Positions 51,401 to 62,300 of a DNA stretch of 64,000 nt are shown here, one piece after another. Numbering within the stretch: position 1 is the first letter of the stretch; each line of letters opens with the position of its first letter. Position numbers and translations under genes: made by a program. Below the pieces are notes generated by a model. The model was not told the DNA's origin, ran no database searches, and was given only the letters and a program-made list of their open reading frames with translations. Source of the DNA: Eudorina sp. 2006-703-Eu-15 (lineage: Eukaryota; Chlorophyta; Chlorophyceae; Chlamydomonadales; Volvocaceae); contig BDSI01000013.1 of assembly GCA_003117195.1 (NCBI GenBank), forward strand, positions 1,273,146 to 1,337,145, in the 5' to 3' direction.

Positions 51401-54400
51401 CAGCCGCTGCGCCAGCGCCGCCGCCGCCGCCGCCACCCGCTCGCGCTCCCCGCCCCCCGCCCTCGCATTCCCCTGCTCCGCTCCGGAACCACTCGACGAC
51501 AGCGCCCCCAGCGCCTCGAGATGCCGTACCGCCGCCCACAGCGCGTTGGCGAGGTTCCGACCGGACATCGCTTCCCCGCCCGGCGGGGGGCCCGCCGCCG
51601 CCGCCGTCCCCGCCGCCGCCGCCACCCCCGGCGCCGCCGCCGCCGCCACCGCGCGGTCCAGCAGCGCCGCGAAGGCTTCCGTGTGTTCGTGCGCCCCCGC
51701 CCGGGCCAGGGCCGACAGTGTGTTGGCGACATGGTGAGGGGCCATGTCAGCCAGGTGGGCCTCCACGCCTCGGGCCACTGCGCGCCAGGCTCGTCGGCCG
51801 GGTGCGTTGAGGCGGGCCAGGGCCAGGGCCACCACAGACACGTCCTGGGCGGGGAGGGGCAGGGGCGGGGCCGGGGGGTTACACTGATAAAAAGGAAGAA
51901 ACCAGAAACGAATGGGGGAGGGGGAAGAAGGGAGGAAAAGGGAGGGAATTTCCCTCAGGGAAAGGGAGGATGCGGTAAGAGCGGGGAGAGCTGGACGTTG
52001 CGGGGTGGGGCGGGGCGGGGCGGGCAGAGGGGTGCGATGGGGCGCGGCAGTCCAGGTGCAAGAAAGAGAAGCAGAGAGGTCTAGGGTATGTAGCGGTGAT
52101 GTTGGACAAAGTTAGCTGCGCTGGCTGCCCATTCGGCGCCCCGGCCCCCCCTTTTACCCCTCTCCACCACTGCATAGCCACCCATGGGCTGTGTGTGCCC
52201 CATGCGCCCCTCTCCTCCCCTCCCGACCACCAGGGCACAGCCCCCCTCCGGCCCCGAGCGGTATCCCTGCTGATGCCGTCCCCCCTCTCCCTCCGCACCA
52301 ACACACCAGCGAGGCCTACACCGCAATCGCCGCCGCTGGAGATCGCCTGAGGTATGTTACTGTACCGCATCCCGATCGGACCTTTGCTCTGCCATCGGCC
52401 AGCAGCATCGCACGTCCGCCGTTTTCCTGTCCCCCATTTCCTGAGGTTTCCTTTGCTTGACTTTTCAACCCCCGTCCCCCGCCCCCCGTCCCCCGTCAAG
52501 GTATTCCGTCTGAACCCCCACCTAAATCACCCCACCTCTACCCACCCACCCACCCCCAAACCCACGCACCCCCTAAACCCACCCACCCCCAGCCACCCAC
52601 CACTGCGTTTCCTGTCCTCAGCAGCTCCGCCCGGTCCTCACACAGCGCATCCAGCAGCGGCCCCCACAGCGCCTCCCCCCGCGAGGGCGCCACCCCCACC
52701 TCCGCCAGGCAGTGCAGGCAGGTGGCCAGCTGGCGGGCGCCGCAGCGCCGCAGATGCGCAGGCTGAGCCAGCGCCGCCGCCAGCTCCGCCGCCAGCTCGC
52801 GCTGCGCTGCGCGGTCGGCCGCCCGGCGGCTGGTGCCCGACATCTGTTGGGTTGGGTTGGGTTGGGGTGGGGTGGGGTGGGGTGGGGTGGGGTGGGGTGG
52901 GGTGGGGTGGGGTGGGGTGGGGTGGGGTGGGGTGGGGTGGGGTGGGTGGGTTGGGGTGGGTGGGCGGGTGGCACGTGGAAGGTGAACTGCAACGGCGGCA
53001 GGTGGTTGCGGTGATGGCGCCCTCACAGGCCCCTCCCTGGTCCCTGCCGTATCCGCACCCAGCCCTGAAGGCCCCTAGCAAAGCCACGTCACAACGCGGT
53101 CGAAACCGACACACATCCCCCGGGTGCTGCCCGGGTGGCCTAGGTCCCCTGGGCCGTACTGTCAAACTGTCGATCGATGCAGCTGTCGAGCTTCACACCC
53201 TGGCCCCCCTCACCCCACACCCTGGGCCCCCTAATCCCACACCCTGGCCCCCCTCACCCCCCACCCTGGCCCCCCTCACCCCACACCCTGGCCCCCCTCA
53301 CCCCACACCCTGGCCCCCTCACCCCACACCCTGGCCCCCCTCACCCCCCACCCTGGCCCCCCTCACCCCCCAAGTCCCCCTCCCGGACCTTCGCTCGGGC
53401 AGCGCCGCAGCACGACCACGTCCGCCCATGTCCTACATCCCTCCCCTTCCCCCCGCCAGCTGTCCGAGGCCTACAAGGTGGGCGTCGTCGCATCGCTGGA
53501 ACTCCTGGTACAGTTGATCTTCACCGGACTTTTGCTCTGGCGGCAGCGCAGTCTGCATATGCCTACCAATTTCCCTTACCCCCCTCCTCCCCCCCTTCGC
53601 ACACCGCCCACCTGCGTCAGCCGCGTCATGGCCGCCACCAGGGCCAGGGCGTCCACCGCCTCCGAGTGGCGGGACAGCACCAGCCGCAGGTCCACGGCGC
53701 TGCGGCTGAGGCGGATCTGACGCATCAGCTGAACCACCGCCGAGCTGGGGCCCGGGCCGGCGCCGGGGCCGGGGCCGGGCACTGCCGCGGGGGGTGCGGT
53801 CCCAGCGGGCGCCGGTGGGTCTACCTGGACCTGGACCTGGACCTGGACCGCATGCGGCGGGGCCCCGTCTTCCAGGCCCGGCAGGCTGGGGAGCGGGGGT
53901 GCTGGGCGGGGGTCAGGCGGCGAGGGCGAGGTGGGAGGGGCTGCGGCAGCTGCACGCGGATCCGCAGCGGGGCTGACAGGGGGGCTGGGAGTGGGGTTGG
54001 CAGTAGCGCTGCTGGGAGCGGGATTGGGGGAGGGTGAGGGGTGTGTGGCGACGGGGCCCGTTGGCTGGGGGGAATCCGCTTCTGGGTGTGTGTGGTAGGC
54101 TGCAAGGGAGGAGCCGAGCTGCCGGGGCACTGAGGGCGGTAAGGACGCCGATGCCAATGGAAGCGAGGTCCGATAGACGAAGGCGGGGCGCGTCGAGTAT
54201 CCGCTGCGGCTCCAACTGCTCCGAAGCGCCGGATCTGGAGCCCCGCTTGGAGCGGAAGCGGCCGGGTTGCCGGGCGGGGGAACTGGGCGCGACCCGATTT
54301 CCTCCGGCACGTCGTACTGGATGCAGCGATATATATTCAAAGAGCACCATGATCTCTGTTGATGTTGCAATGCGTGTTCACAGAAACGGGCCAGTGCCGC

Positions 54401-54454
54401 AGCGGCGCATCGACACGAGCGCGTCAGTTCTGACGCTTCTGAAAGTATCCACAT
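48445..54454 (-). CDS. OPR-like helical-repeat protein 1
   Basis: Large alpha-solenoid of the octotricopeptide/FAST-like kind; such algal proteins usually act on chloroplast or mitochondrial RNA. Exons 53612-54454, 52601-52843, 51277-51844, 50361-50905, 49814-50113 and 48445-49344 join with all phases matching to 1132 residues. Repeat cores recur: ALALVAAMTRLTQ, ARQLATCLHCLAEVG, HHVANTLSALARAGAH, LANALWAAVRHLEALG, TELAGVAWSLARLGW, VTDLVASLESLAQLGF. Between repeats are long Ala/Pro/Ser/Gln-rich linkers. The N-terminus (MWILSEASELTRSCRCAAAA) could be a targeting peptide but is not strong. No RAP domain was seen at the C-terminus. The module IRLSRSAVDLRLVLSRH is paralleled in the OPR-like protein at 59398-64000, suggesting one family. 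RNA target unknown. Confidence 0.75.
52852..52950. repeat. (GGGGT)n pentanucleotide array in OPR-like gene 1 intron 1
   Basis: About 18 copies of GGGGT, abutting the 3' splice site of exon 2; the sense strand is ACCCC, so the array replaces the usual pyrimidine tract. Confidence 0.95.
53206..53376. repeat. 18-bp minisatellite in OPR-like gene 1 intron 1
   Basis: About nine units of the type CACCCTGGCCCCCCTCAC with single-base variants and occasional one-base indels, within intron 1. Confidence 0.9.
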
Positions 54455-55426
54455 CTAATACAACATCGGTCAGCGCACACAATATATTTTAAGACAACAT
54501 GCACGTTGAACCTCGCTGGCTTGATGACGCGATCGAGAAACGGTCAGTCTGTTGGGCCAAACCGCCGCCGGAAGTGCACTGTTAGTATGTTACAACATGT
54601 GGCCAGGCTGTGCAAAGCAACTGTTGAATAATTATTGAAATATTTGAAAGCAAACATGCACTGGGTCCCTTCTGTCGAGCGCATTAAACAAGCTCGTCCC
54701 AATTACTACCGTACATGTCTCCTCAGTGCTTATCTTTCCTCCGCTGCAAGGGCACACGCAGACCATTTACACGCGCAACCATCCGCACAGACTCGTTAGA
54801 ATCGCAAGAACCTTTCTTCCACCAGCAGCGACATGGACAAAAAACCGCTGGCGTGTGGTCGTTCCCTCGTGTCGTGTGCGATCACAACACCGCCGCGGCC
54901 ATTGTCCGTGTGTGTGATGCCCGCTGTTCCGCCGGACCCCTTACCATGCACCAACAGCGCGCGCGATACTATCACTTAGTCACCATGACGATGCCTTCTG
55001 TCCCGACGACGGCTACCTGCCTGCAAGTGGCGCCCCGCTGTACCTGTGCGTTAACCCAGATCGCGTAGTGTGTCCGGAAGCGGACCCTAATTTTACATGA
55101 GAGCAGCGCGCGCACAGACGGACAGCGACATTGCGTCCACTCCGCACTGTGGAGTGAGGCGATTGCGACGCGGCCTTTGTGCCACCAGGGGTAGGGTCCG
55201 CGCGCTTCTCCTTCCTGGGCACGGGGGCTCCGGAGGGGCTCCCTCCCCGCGTTCGAAGCGGGTCCCGGCCACCGCCCAACAGGCACGAGGGCAGCACCCA
55301 TCTGCATCATACAATATAACGTGACGAGCCCCCGTCAGCCTATCGCCAAGCCGCCGTGGTTACGTGTACATCTGCGTCGGATGGGCATCCGGAGACCGGT
55401 GAGGCCCCATAACTCAGGGCTTGGAC
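54455..55426. other. Gap upstream of OPR-like gene 1
   Basis: Includes the OPR-like gene 1 promoter side (AT-rich, 54490-54700) and the 3' UTR of the basic-protein gene (a TGTAA on the minus strand at 55093-55097). No coding region supported. Confidence 0.45.
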
Positions 55427-56378
55427 TCAGGGCTTGGCGCGCCGCCGTCCCCGAGGTCTATCGCATCCACTCTCGCCGCCAGAGTCACTGCTGCTGCTGT
55501 TGCTGCCAGCGTCCAACGTCTTCATCTCAGGGCGCGCGGCCATGGCGCACTGCTGCGCGGCGCGTCTGGGCCTGCTGCTCACATGTGGTCGCTCAGGCGG
55601 CCGGGGCGGCAGCAGGCCCACGCGAATCTTGAGCTGTGGTACATTCGGCACAAGTGGAAGCCACTGAGTGCGAATCACATTCAGACGAAGCACATCCAGA
55701 GCGCACAAGCCAGGGCCCGTGGTGGCGCAGTTCTGAATCTTTTACCGGGACAAATGAGGATCGTCGTCTCCATCTGTAAACACAGGCCCAACGTTGTGGG
55801 TACTCATAATGCACGTGCATGACCCCGGTGACCCGGTATCCGCCATTATAGTTAAGCACCGCGTGTGCTTCGAATGGGGCCCAAGTGCGGGACGGTGGCC
55901 TTACCTTGGTCATGGAAGGCTCATACTGGGCGTTGCCGAGGAGGTCAGGCAAGTCAAGCTCTCGGACGTCCTTCTTCGTAACCGCGACGCCGCGCGAAGC
56001 GCCCCCGTCAAGGATACGCACGGGCTTTGCGACCCGGCCCTCGGCGATGGGGTGCCCATCTGGCCCTCCCGCAGGCGCCCTTAGAGGCCCCCGCGCGAAG
56101 TGGACGTGCTTCCGCGGCGCGAACTTCTTGCTGCGAGCTGCGGTGCGTTTTCGAGGAGCGGACGATGCGGATCGTCGTGCTAGCTTATGTCCTTTGTCAT
56201 TAGCTCCATTGGAGGGGTCAGGCTCGAGCAACGGTGTCGCAAGTTTATCTGAAGGCCCGACCCGGCCTACTCGGGCTGACCGTCGCGCCGGTATATCTCC
56301 TGTCGGGACCACAGGCTCTGTCGCCTGATTGTGATGTTGTTTGGCCTTACGCGCAGACTTGGAAGGGCGTTCGTGCAT
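55427..56378 (-). CDS. Basic, probably nuclear protein of unknown function
   Basis: Not recognised as a member of any family. Two exons, 55905-56378 and 55427-55732, join in phase 0 to 259 residues (donor GTAAGG after SMTK, acceptor before NCATTGPG). The N-terminal 130 residues are Lys/Arg-rich with several nuclear-localisation-like clusters (RRSASSAPRKRTAARSKK). The segment RKHVHFA fits the K/R-x-V-x-F protein phosphatase 1 docking motif, which is short and could be chance. A middle acidic-hydrophobic patch reads KKDVRELDLPDLLGN. The C-terminus is Ser/Asp-rich and then basic again (PRGRRRAKP). An extra exon between the two is possible. It is divergent from the unknown gene at 56930-58116. 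Confidence 0.55.
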
Positions 56379-56929
56379 AGGCCATTAAGGGCTAGAAGTT
56401 CGGAAATGCGTTACGCTTGCACAAGCGTGAAGTATAATTTCTCGTTCTAGACTGGTCATTCACATACGACGAAGCAAGAATAATTGGAGTCAAACACAAT
56501 TTCCCCATATTTTCCCGCATTTTTGCCGTGAATTGCCGTGCAATCATGTCCGCGTGAGTAAGATTCACTTCGCCAACGTCTGCGTTTTGTGAATTGGGAT
56601 TAGAATCAGCAAGCAGCATCATTTCCATTACAATGACACTCCTGCGTCACATCTCACAACTGACTGTCAGCCGCACCGACAGCCCCCGACCCGCACGCCT
56701 AAGACAAACTGTACATGCCCGTACTACATGTCAGCCCTGCTTAAGTGCATCTCAACATCGGTTGTGTACCCGGGCAGCGCCTGATGCACCTCAGCAAACT
56801 GGTGGCCCTGACGAGGTGCGCGTTGTGGGCAAACGTCAGAGGCTTATGCGCTTTGGTATCTAATTTCCCGTGGCCTTTGTCGAATCTGTGTGCGATGGAT
56901 TGAGGCTGTCATCGTAACTCGTGCAACAG
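56379..56929. other. Region upstream of the basic-protein gene; unseen 5' exons of the next gene
   Basis: AT-rich near 56400-56640, as expected for a promoter. The 5' exon(s) of the plus-strand gene at 56930-58116 should lie here, but I could not identify a start that joins in phase. A candidate MHLSKLVALT at about 56784 fails the phase test. Confidence 0.4.
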
Positions 56930-58116
56930 GAGTTTGTGGGCATTCCGCCTGAAGACGACGCTGAGGTCAGGGGGCTGAACCGAAGGATCAAGGGGAGATT
57001 GGTGAAGGGGTTAGCGGTACGAATGAGAGTAACCTCATCGGCAGCCACGTACACCGTCCGTGCTACCCGTGAATCGGGATGCATGACCCCTACGCGGGCT
57101 TCAAGGAAACTTCCTGCGCCCATAATCCTGCACCTTCACGTCGTCCTGTCCACGCCGGCACTTGTTCACATGGCATGCGGGACAAGTCCTCGAGTTGCCA
57201 GTGCGAGCTCATTGAACGGCATTGCAAATCTGTCCTGGAAAACCCTCGGTCGGCAGTTGCTTTCGCAGAGCGGAGCGACTGGCACAGTGGCTGACCTTGA
57301 ACCCCTCGTGGCATCGAATTCCGAATTGGACCCATCTCAGAGCCAACACGAACCCATCTGCCGCTCAGGGGTCTCCGTGAACGCACTGGAACTGTATGGG
57401 TTCGTTGTTTGTGTGTCTGATGGCTGATCCGCTGCACCACCTCGGCAATGAAACCGCTTCTCTTTCTCCTCATCCCCTTGTCGGCTGCAGGTGCCGGGGA
57501 CCTACCTGGATGCGCTCAATCCGAACACCAAACTCGGCAAGGCGGTGCGAGCGGCTGTGGACGAGCTGAACCACCTCAATGCGATGGTAGGCAGTGTCGT
57601 GTTGCATGGTGGCCGCTGCATTCAGGTTGATCATTCCCGCGAGCATGACCACCTCGTGCCTAGCAGGCGGGATCAGCCCCTCCGCCAACGACTCCAGCGT
57701 CACCGGCAGCACAACGTCCGGCTTATACCTAGAATCAGTTGAGCTGCTATCGCGTGGTTGACTGCGACCGGCGTTCTCCGTCACCCCGCTATCATCTTCT
57801 CCTTCACCCCGCTATCATCCCAGCACAGCTGGCAGCTGTGCTGAGGATGATAGCGGGGTGAAGGAGAAGATGATAGCAGCTCCACAGGTTCGTCACGCAG
57901 GAGGGCCATCCTCGCAAGCACAGTGCATATAGCCGCGTAACAGCCTACGGCATTGTACCCACAAGCGGAATTGCGTCGCAACTGATCTCACCGCAGGAGA
58001 TGGAGACTTTGCAACAGTGCGACGCGCTCCTCAAGAAGCTGGGGTTAAAGTCGTCCATCATGCAGGCGCCGACGCCGCCAGCACCTCAGGAAGTCGTTTC
58101 CTCAGAGGATTCCTGA
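56930..58116 (+). CDS. Unrecognised small helical protein, 3' exons only
   Basis: Three exons, 56930-56965, 57491-57586 and 57997-58116, join in phase 0 with good splice sites to an 83-residue C-terminal part. It begins EFVGIPPEDDAE, continues VPGTYLDALNPNTKLG, then KAVRAAVDELNHLNAM and METLQQCDALLKKLGL, and ends SSEDS. The middle is amphipathic and could form a short coiled coil. The start is missing: the first exon listed has no ATG upstream in frame before a splice site. I do not recognise the family; small kinetochore or trafficking-complex subunits have similar composition, but this is only impression. Intron 2 (57587-57996) contains a large palindrome. Confidence 0.5.
57788..57877. repeat. 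90-bp near-perfect palindrome (inverted repeat) in an intron
   Basis: Left arm from GCTATCATCTTCTCC to CACAGCTG and right arm from CAGCTGTG to GGAGAAGATGATAGC are reverse complements over about 44 bases with a single one-base indel. The central spacer is one base. The arm itself contains the motif CACCCCGCTATCATC, which also occurs just outside to the left (from 57783), so a short direct repeat overlaps the palindrome. Confidence 0.97.
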
Positions 58117-59397
58117 GGACTGCATTCGTAATGTTAATAAGGCCAGCGTAATGTTTCTGGCATTTTGACGCGGATCCCGACGACATGGACTTTGGTTCGG
58201 CAGCGGCTGGCAGGGAGGGGGTGCTGTTCCTTTTACTATTGCTTGTCGAAAGACGTGTGCCGTTGCGTGGTTGAGCCGCGGGCGCTTAGCCACGGCAGTG
58301 CGCAAGCAAGGTGGCCGCTTGGCGCAGCCTAGTAGGGATCTGCAGGCCCGCCTTGCAGGAATTGTGCTTGGGAAGACCCCACTGGTTGTGCTGCGCTGGA
58401 CGTTGTGGGTTTTTGGTAGTTTGCTTACGTACGACTCGCCCCTTGTTTTTGCACCTGTCCCGAGTTATTGCGTTTGTTGGTTTCAATTTCGGCTCCATTG
58501 CAGATCAATAAATTTAAGTATCTCAGGGCAAGTCCATTGCGAATCACGAATGCAAGTATCTCAAAGAGTCTCCGTACCGCTCGCGTTAAAATGGGCACAC
58601 AAAGACCCATGGTTCAAGCGGATCCGTCGGGTCCAAAGTCGCATGACATGAATCCGCACACTCTGTAACACGCAAATGAAGTCCTTGATGGGCTTGGAAA
58701 CGTCGCTGAGACGTCTTCGCTGGCTTGAGAGCCTGGGGAACCAGGGGAACCCTCCCCAAGCGTGCCATGTTGGCAACAAGGGTCATAATGAGATACGGCA
58801 TTTATATTACACGAGCAAGAGAGCATAGTTCGTAAGTCAGCTTGGTATACTAGGATTCTCCCCGCTTGACGTGCCGGTAGAAAGTGGCGCCAAGCTGCGT
58901 GAATGCGCCTCTGTACCGGACGACCCAATTTGGTACTGTCAAAGGCTTGCGATCAAAGTCGTAGTGTCTTGTGTGTGTCATTTCAGGCGATGAAATTAGG
59001 AAACTTGGGAGATCAATTTTGTACGGCACAAAGCCACAGTCGCTGAGGAATGCATCCGAGCCCTTGAACTTGTGGTTCGACTAGCGTACTGAAGTTTCTG
59101 ACGCTTATGGTCCTGTGTCCTCGCCCTGCTGTGCGGTAAGGTGGCCAAACTGTGAGCTTGCAGCCGTCTCACGCCGGATCTAACTCGGCTGAGCTTACAA
59201 ATTACATCATACTTTTTGAGTAGCGTTGCTTAGGTATATCTTTTACATCAGAGTTGTCAGGCGGCCGCTTGCAGCACTGCGCTGCAATGCTGAGGGCCCC
59301 TCACGGCCAGGGATCCTGCAATTTTGTGAGGGTCTCATTATAGCTGGTTGTACATCGGTTGCATCTGCGCTGCGTTTGGATACTGGATGGCAAGTTA
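58117..59397. other. Gap upstream of OPR-like gene 2
   Basis: Holds the 3' UTR of the unknown gene and the promoter and 5' UTR of OPR-like gene 2. Moderately AT-rich near 58780-59060. No supported coding region. Confidence 0.45.
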
Positions 59398-62300
59398 ATG
59401 TGGAGAGCTCGGGGCCTACGTCCCGGTCGCAGCGCGCGCTGCTGCTCGACAAGCCGTGTCATTGTTCGAAGGGTAAGAGCTGTTTGGCGGTATGACGGCG
59501 CGCAAAGGTGCTTGACCCGCCTCATTGTGTTCGGTCCGTCTTCGCAGGCTTTGAAGTCCCAGGTGCACGACGGGTGCGTGAGTGCGGATTCATCTAGCTG
59601 TCATGTGGACCAGGCGCGAAACGGCTTGGCCCTGCAGGTCTCAATTCAGGTGCGCAAGCTGTTGTCCTTGACTGGCCGTGTCCTTCGCACCGCGAGCTCC
59701 CAGGGTCACTTCCTGCACGTTCCACCCGTGCGATCACCCGCAGCAGCTTTCGCCACTGCCGGCGGAGAGGCAGCACGCGCTGTCCCTGCCGGGTCCTATC
59801 TCGCCCAGCGATGGCGTCGAACACCCGGCGTTAGGTTTCCCGGAGCGCCCAGCAGCAGGCAGCGGGGAGGACCGCGGCTGCGACTGCGCGCCCAGTACCA
59901 GTGCCAGCGCCAGCGGGACCCTCGTGGACGCTCTCACTGGCAACGGCCGCTGGCGGGGCCAAAGCAGCCGTGACGCAGCTGCCCTCACACGGCGGATAAC
60001 GCGCACGCAGTCCACGCCCGAGCTGCAAGCCGTGGTTCAGAAGTATCGGGCGCAGCTCAACCCCATCCATGTAGCGGCCGCCATTGTCAAGCTTGCAAAG
60101 CTTTCAGCAGCTGAGAGCGGGAGGCGGAGAGAACGGCGTGGGTTGGCGCCTGCCTCGGGCGAGCACGCGTGGCGGGGAGTGTGGGATAAGCACTCTCCGC
60201 TTTCCGTGGGGTTGCCCGGGACAGCGGCGGATGACCATCTCGGCGCTGAGCCGGGCGTGCGAGGATCGGGCATTGCGAGCTCCGCAGCGACACACGTTGA
60301 TGCCGGCGCGGGGGCCCGAGCAGTGGATCTGTCGCTAGGGACGCCGGCGCGAGGGCACAACCCTCGCGCAGGAAAGGAGACCGCCAGCAGCGCCAGCAGC
60401 GGTCTCAACGGGTTCCCAGGGGGTGTAGGCAGCGTAGATGGACACAGCGCTCGCGGCAGCGGACTGAGCGAGTTAGTCAACGGAATGAACGGGGCTGGGG
60501 ATCAGGCTGCCGCCCTCAGTCACGACAGTCTGAGGGCGTCTGCGGGCCCCTCGGGCGCACAAGGCGATCCGCCGCGCTCGCGCAGCGGGCTGCCAGCACT
60601 GCCGTCCTCGTCCTCGTCTGCGGGACTACTGCTGGCGGACCTGGTGCCGGGCTTCCTGTCCCAGTTGCCGCACTACTCCGCGCGGCAGTTCGCCAATGTG
60701 GTCTGGGCCCTGGGTAGCATGGGTAGCCGCGAACACCCGGAGCTGCTCCATGCGACCGCGGTTCAGCTGCAGGCGCACAACGGCGCAAAGCTCCTTATCG
60801 CCCAGCCACAGGAGCTGTCAAATTTGGCGCTGGGCCTGGCGAAGCTGGGCTACAGGGAGGTGCCGCTATGGGCGGCGATCATCGCGGCGGGGAAACGACG
60901 GTTGCACGAGTTCAAGCCCCAGGAGCTGCACAACATGGCGTGGGCGGTCGCGTCGGCGAGCCAGGATCGCAGCATGATCTCGGCCGCGGTGCAGGCCGCC
61001 CTGCCGCAGCTGCGTAAATTTAACGCATCGGGACTGGCCAACCTCCTGTGGGCGTGCGCCGCCGCGCAGTGCCCATGCGAAGAGCTCTTCGACGCCGCGG
61101 CGATGGTGCTGATAGCGCTGCCGCCAGAGGAGCTCAATTTCCAGGACGTGGCCAACACGGCCTGGGCGTGCGCCAAGCTGCAACACAGCCACCCGCAGCT
61201 GATGGCGCACCTGGCGCGCATCGTCCTTCAGGCGGCGGTTCCGGCGGGAGGGCCAGGCGGCCCGGGGGCACTGCGAAGCGCCAGGACGCAGGAACTTGTG
61301 AACCTGCTGTGGGCGTTTTCGGTGCTGCCGTTGCCTCTGTCGCTGAAAATGCAGCAGGCCGAGGCGGCGGGGTTGGCAGGTGTCGGTGCCGGTGTTGGGG
61401 TCCGAGCCGAGGGCCCCCTAGGGCATGGCGGTTTGCCAGGAGTCCGGAGGGAGGATGGGAGCTTGGGCGAAAGACAGGCGGCGGAAGGGTGGCAGTCGGT
61501 GTGGCTGCCAGGCTTGGAGTCCGTCAGCACACCGTCGGGATCAGATCGGAGATCAGATCCGGGGCTGCGCCGCACACCGGCCGGGGGGTCGCCGCCGCAA
61601 GGGCGCGATGGCAGTGTCGGCACCAGCAGCAGCAGTGGCCTGGCGCAGACCGGTGGCGGCGGCGACGGGGCCTTGCTCGAGGCCGTCGTGCGGGTGCTGC
61701 TGCTGGAGCTATCTCAGCGGGCGGACATCTCGCCGCAGGGTGCCTCCAACGTCCTGTGGGCGTGCGCGTGCCTGCAGCCCTGCCCGCTCCCCGCCGCCGC
61801 CCTGACCTCCGTGCTGGACGCCGCGATGAGGTGCGCCCCGCGGATGAGCGACCAGGAGATCAGCAACACGCTGTGGGCTGTGGCGCAGCTGCGCGGCGCC
61901 GGGCTGTGTGTGCGGTACGCGTCCCTGGAGCCGGTGTTCGCTGTGGCTTGCTGCGCGGCGAGGCTGGAGACGATGGCGCCCGCCGCGCTGGCTCAGCTAG
62001 TGCACGCGGCGGTGGCGCTGCGGCAGGTGCCCACGCCGCACATGGACCTGCTCGCGCAGCAGGTGATGGCGAGGCTGCCGGTGCTGGGGCCGCAGGAGCT
62101 GTGCGTCTTGGCGGTGGCGGTTTCGGAGGCGGTGCGCGTCTGTCGGTACTGCAACCCTATCCTGCTCAACGGGCTGGCCAACGCGGGCGTGGCGTGCGTG
62201 GCGGAGATGTGCCCGCAGGTGAGTGGGTAGGTGCGACCTGGTCCTGCGTGTCTGCATGGCGATTACCCGGATAGGGAAGGATCCGGCTGGCCACGTCATT

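Noticed and set aside
55593..56378. 261-residue single-exon reading of the basic protein
   Set aside because: It runs through a good GTAAGG donor; splicing to 55732 yields a phase-matched second exon ending at 55427.
60084..60480. Short frames on both strands inside OPR-like gene 2
   Set aside because: Shadows of the long exon ending at 62218, which carries the repeat motifs.
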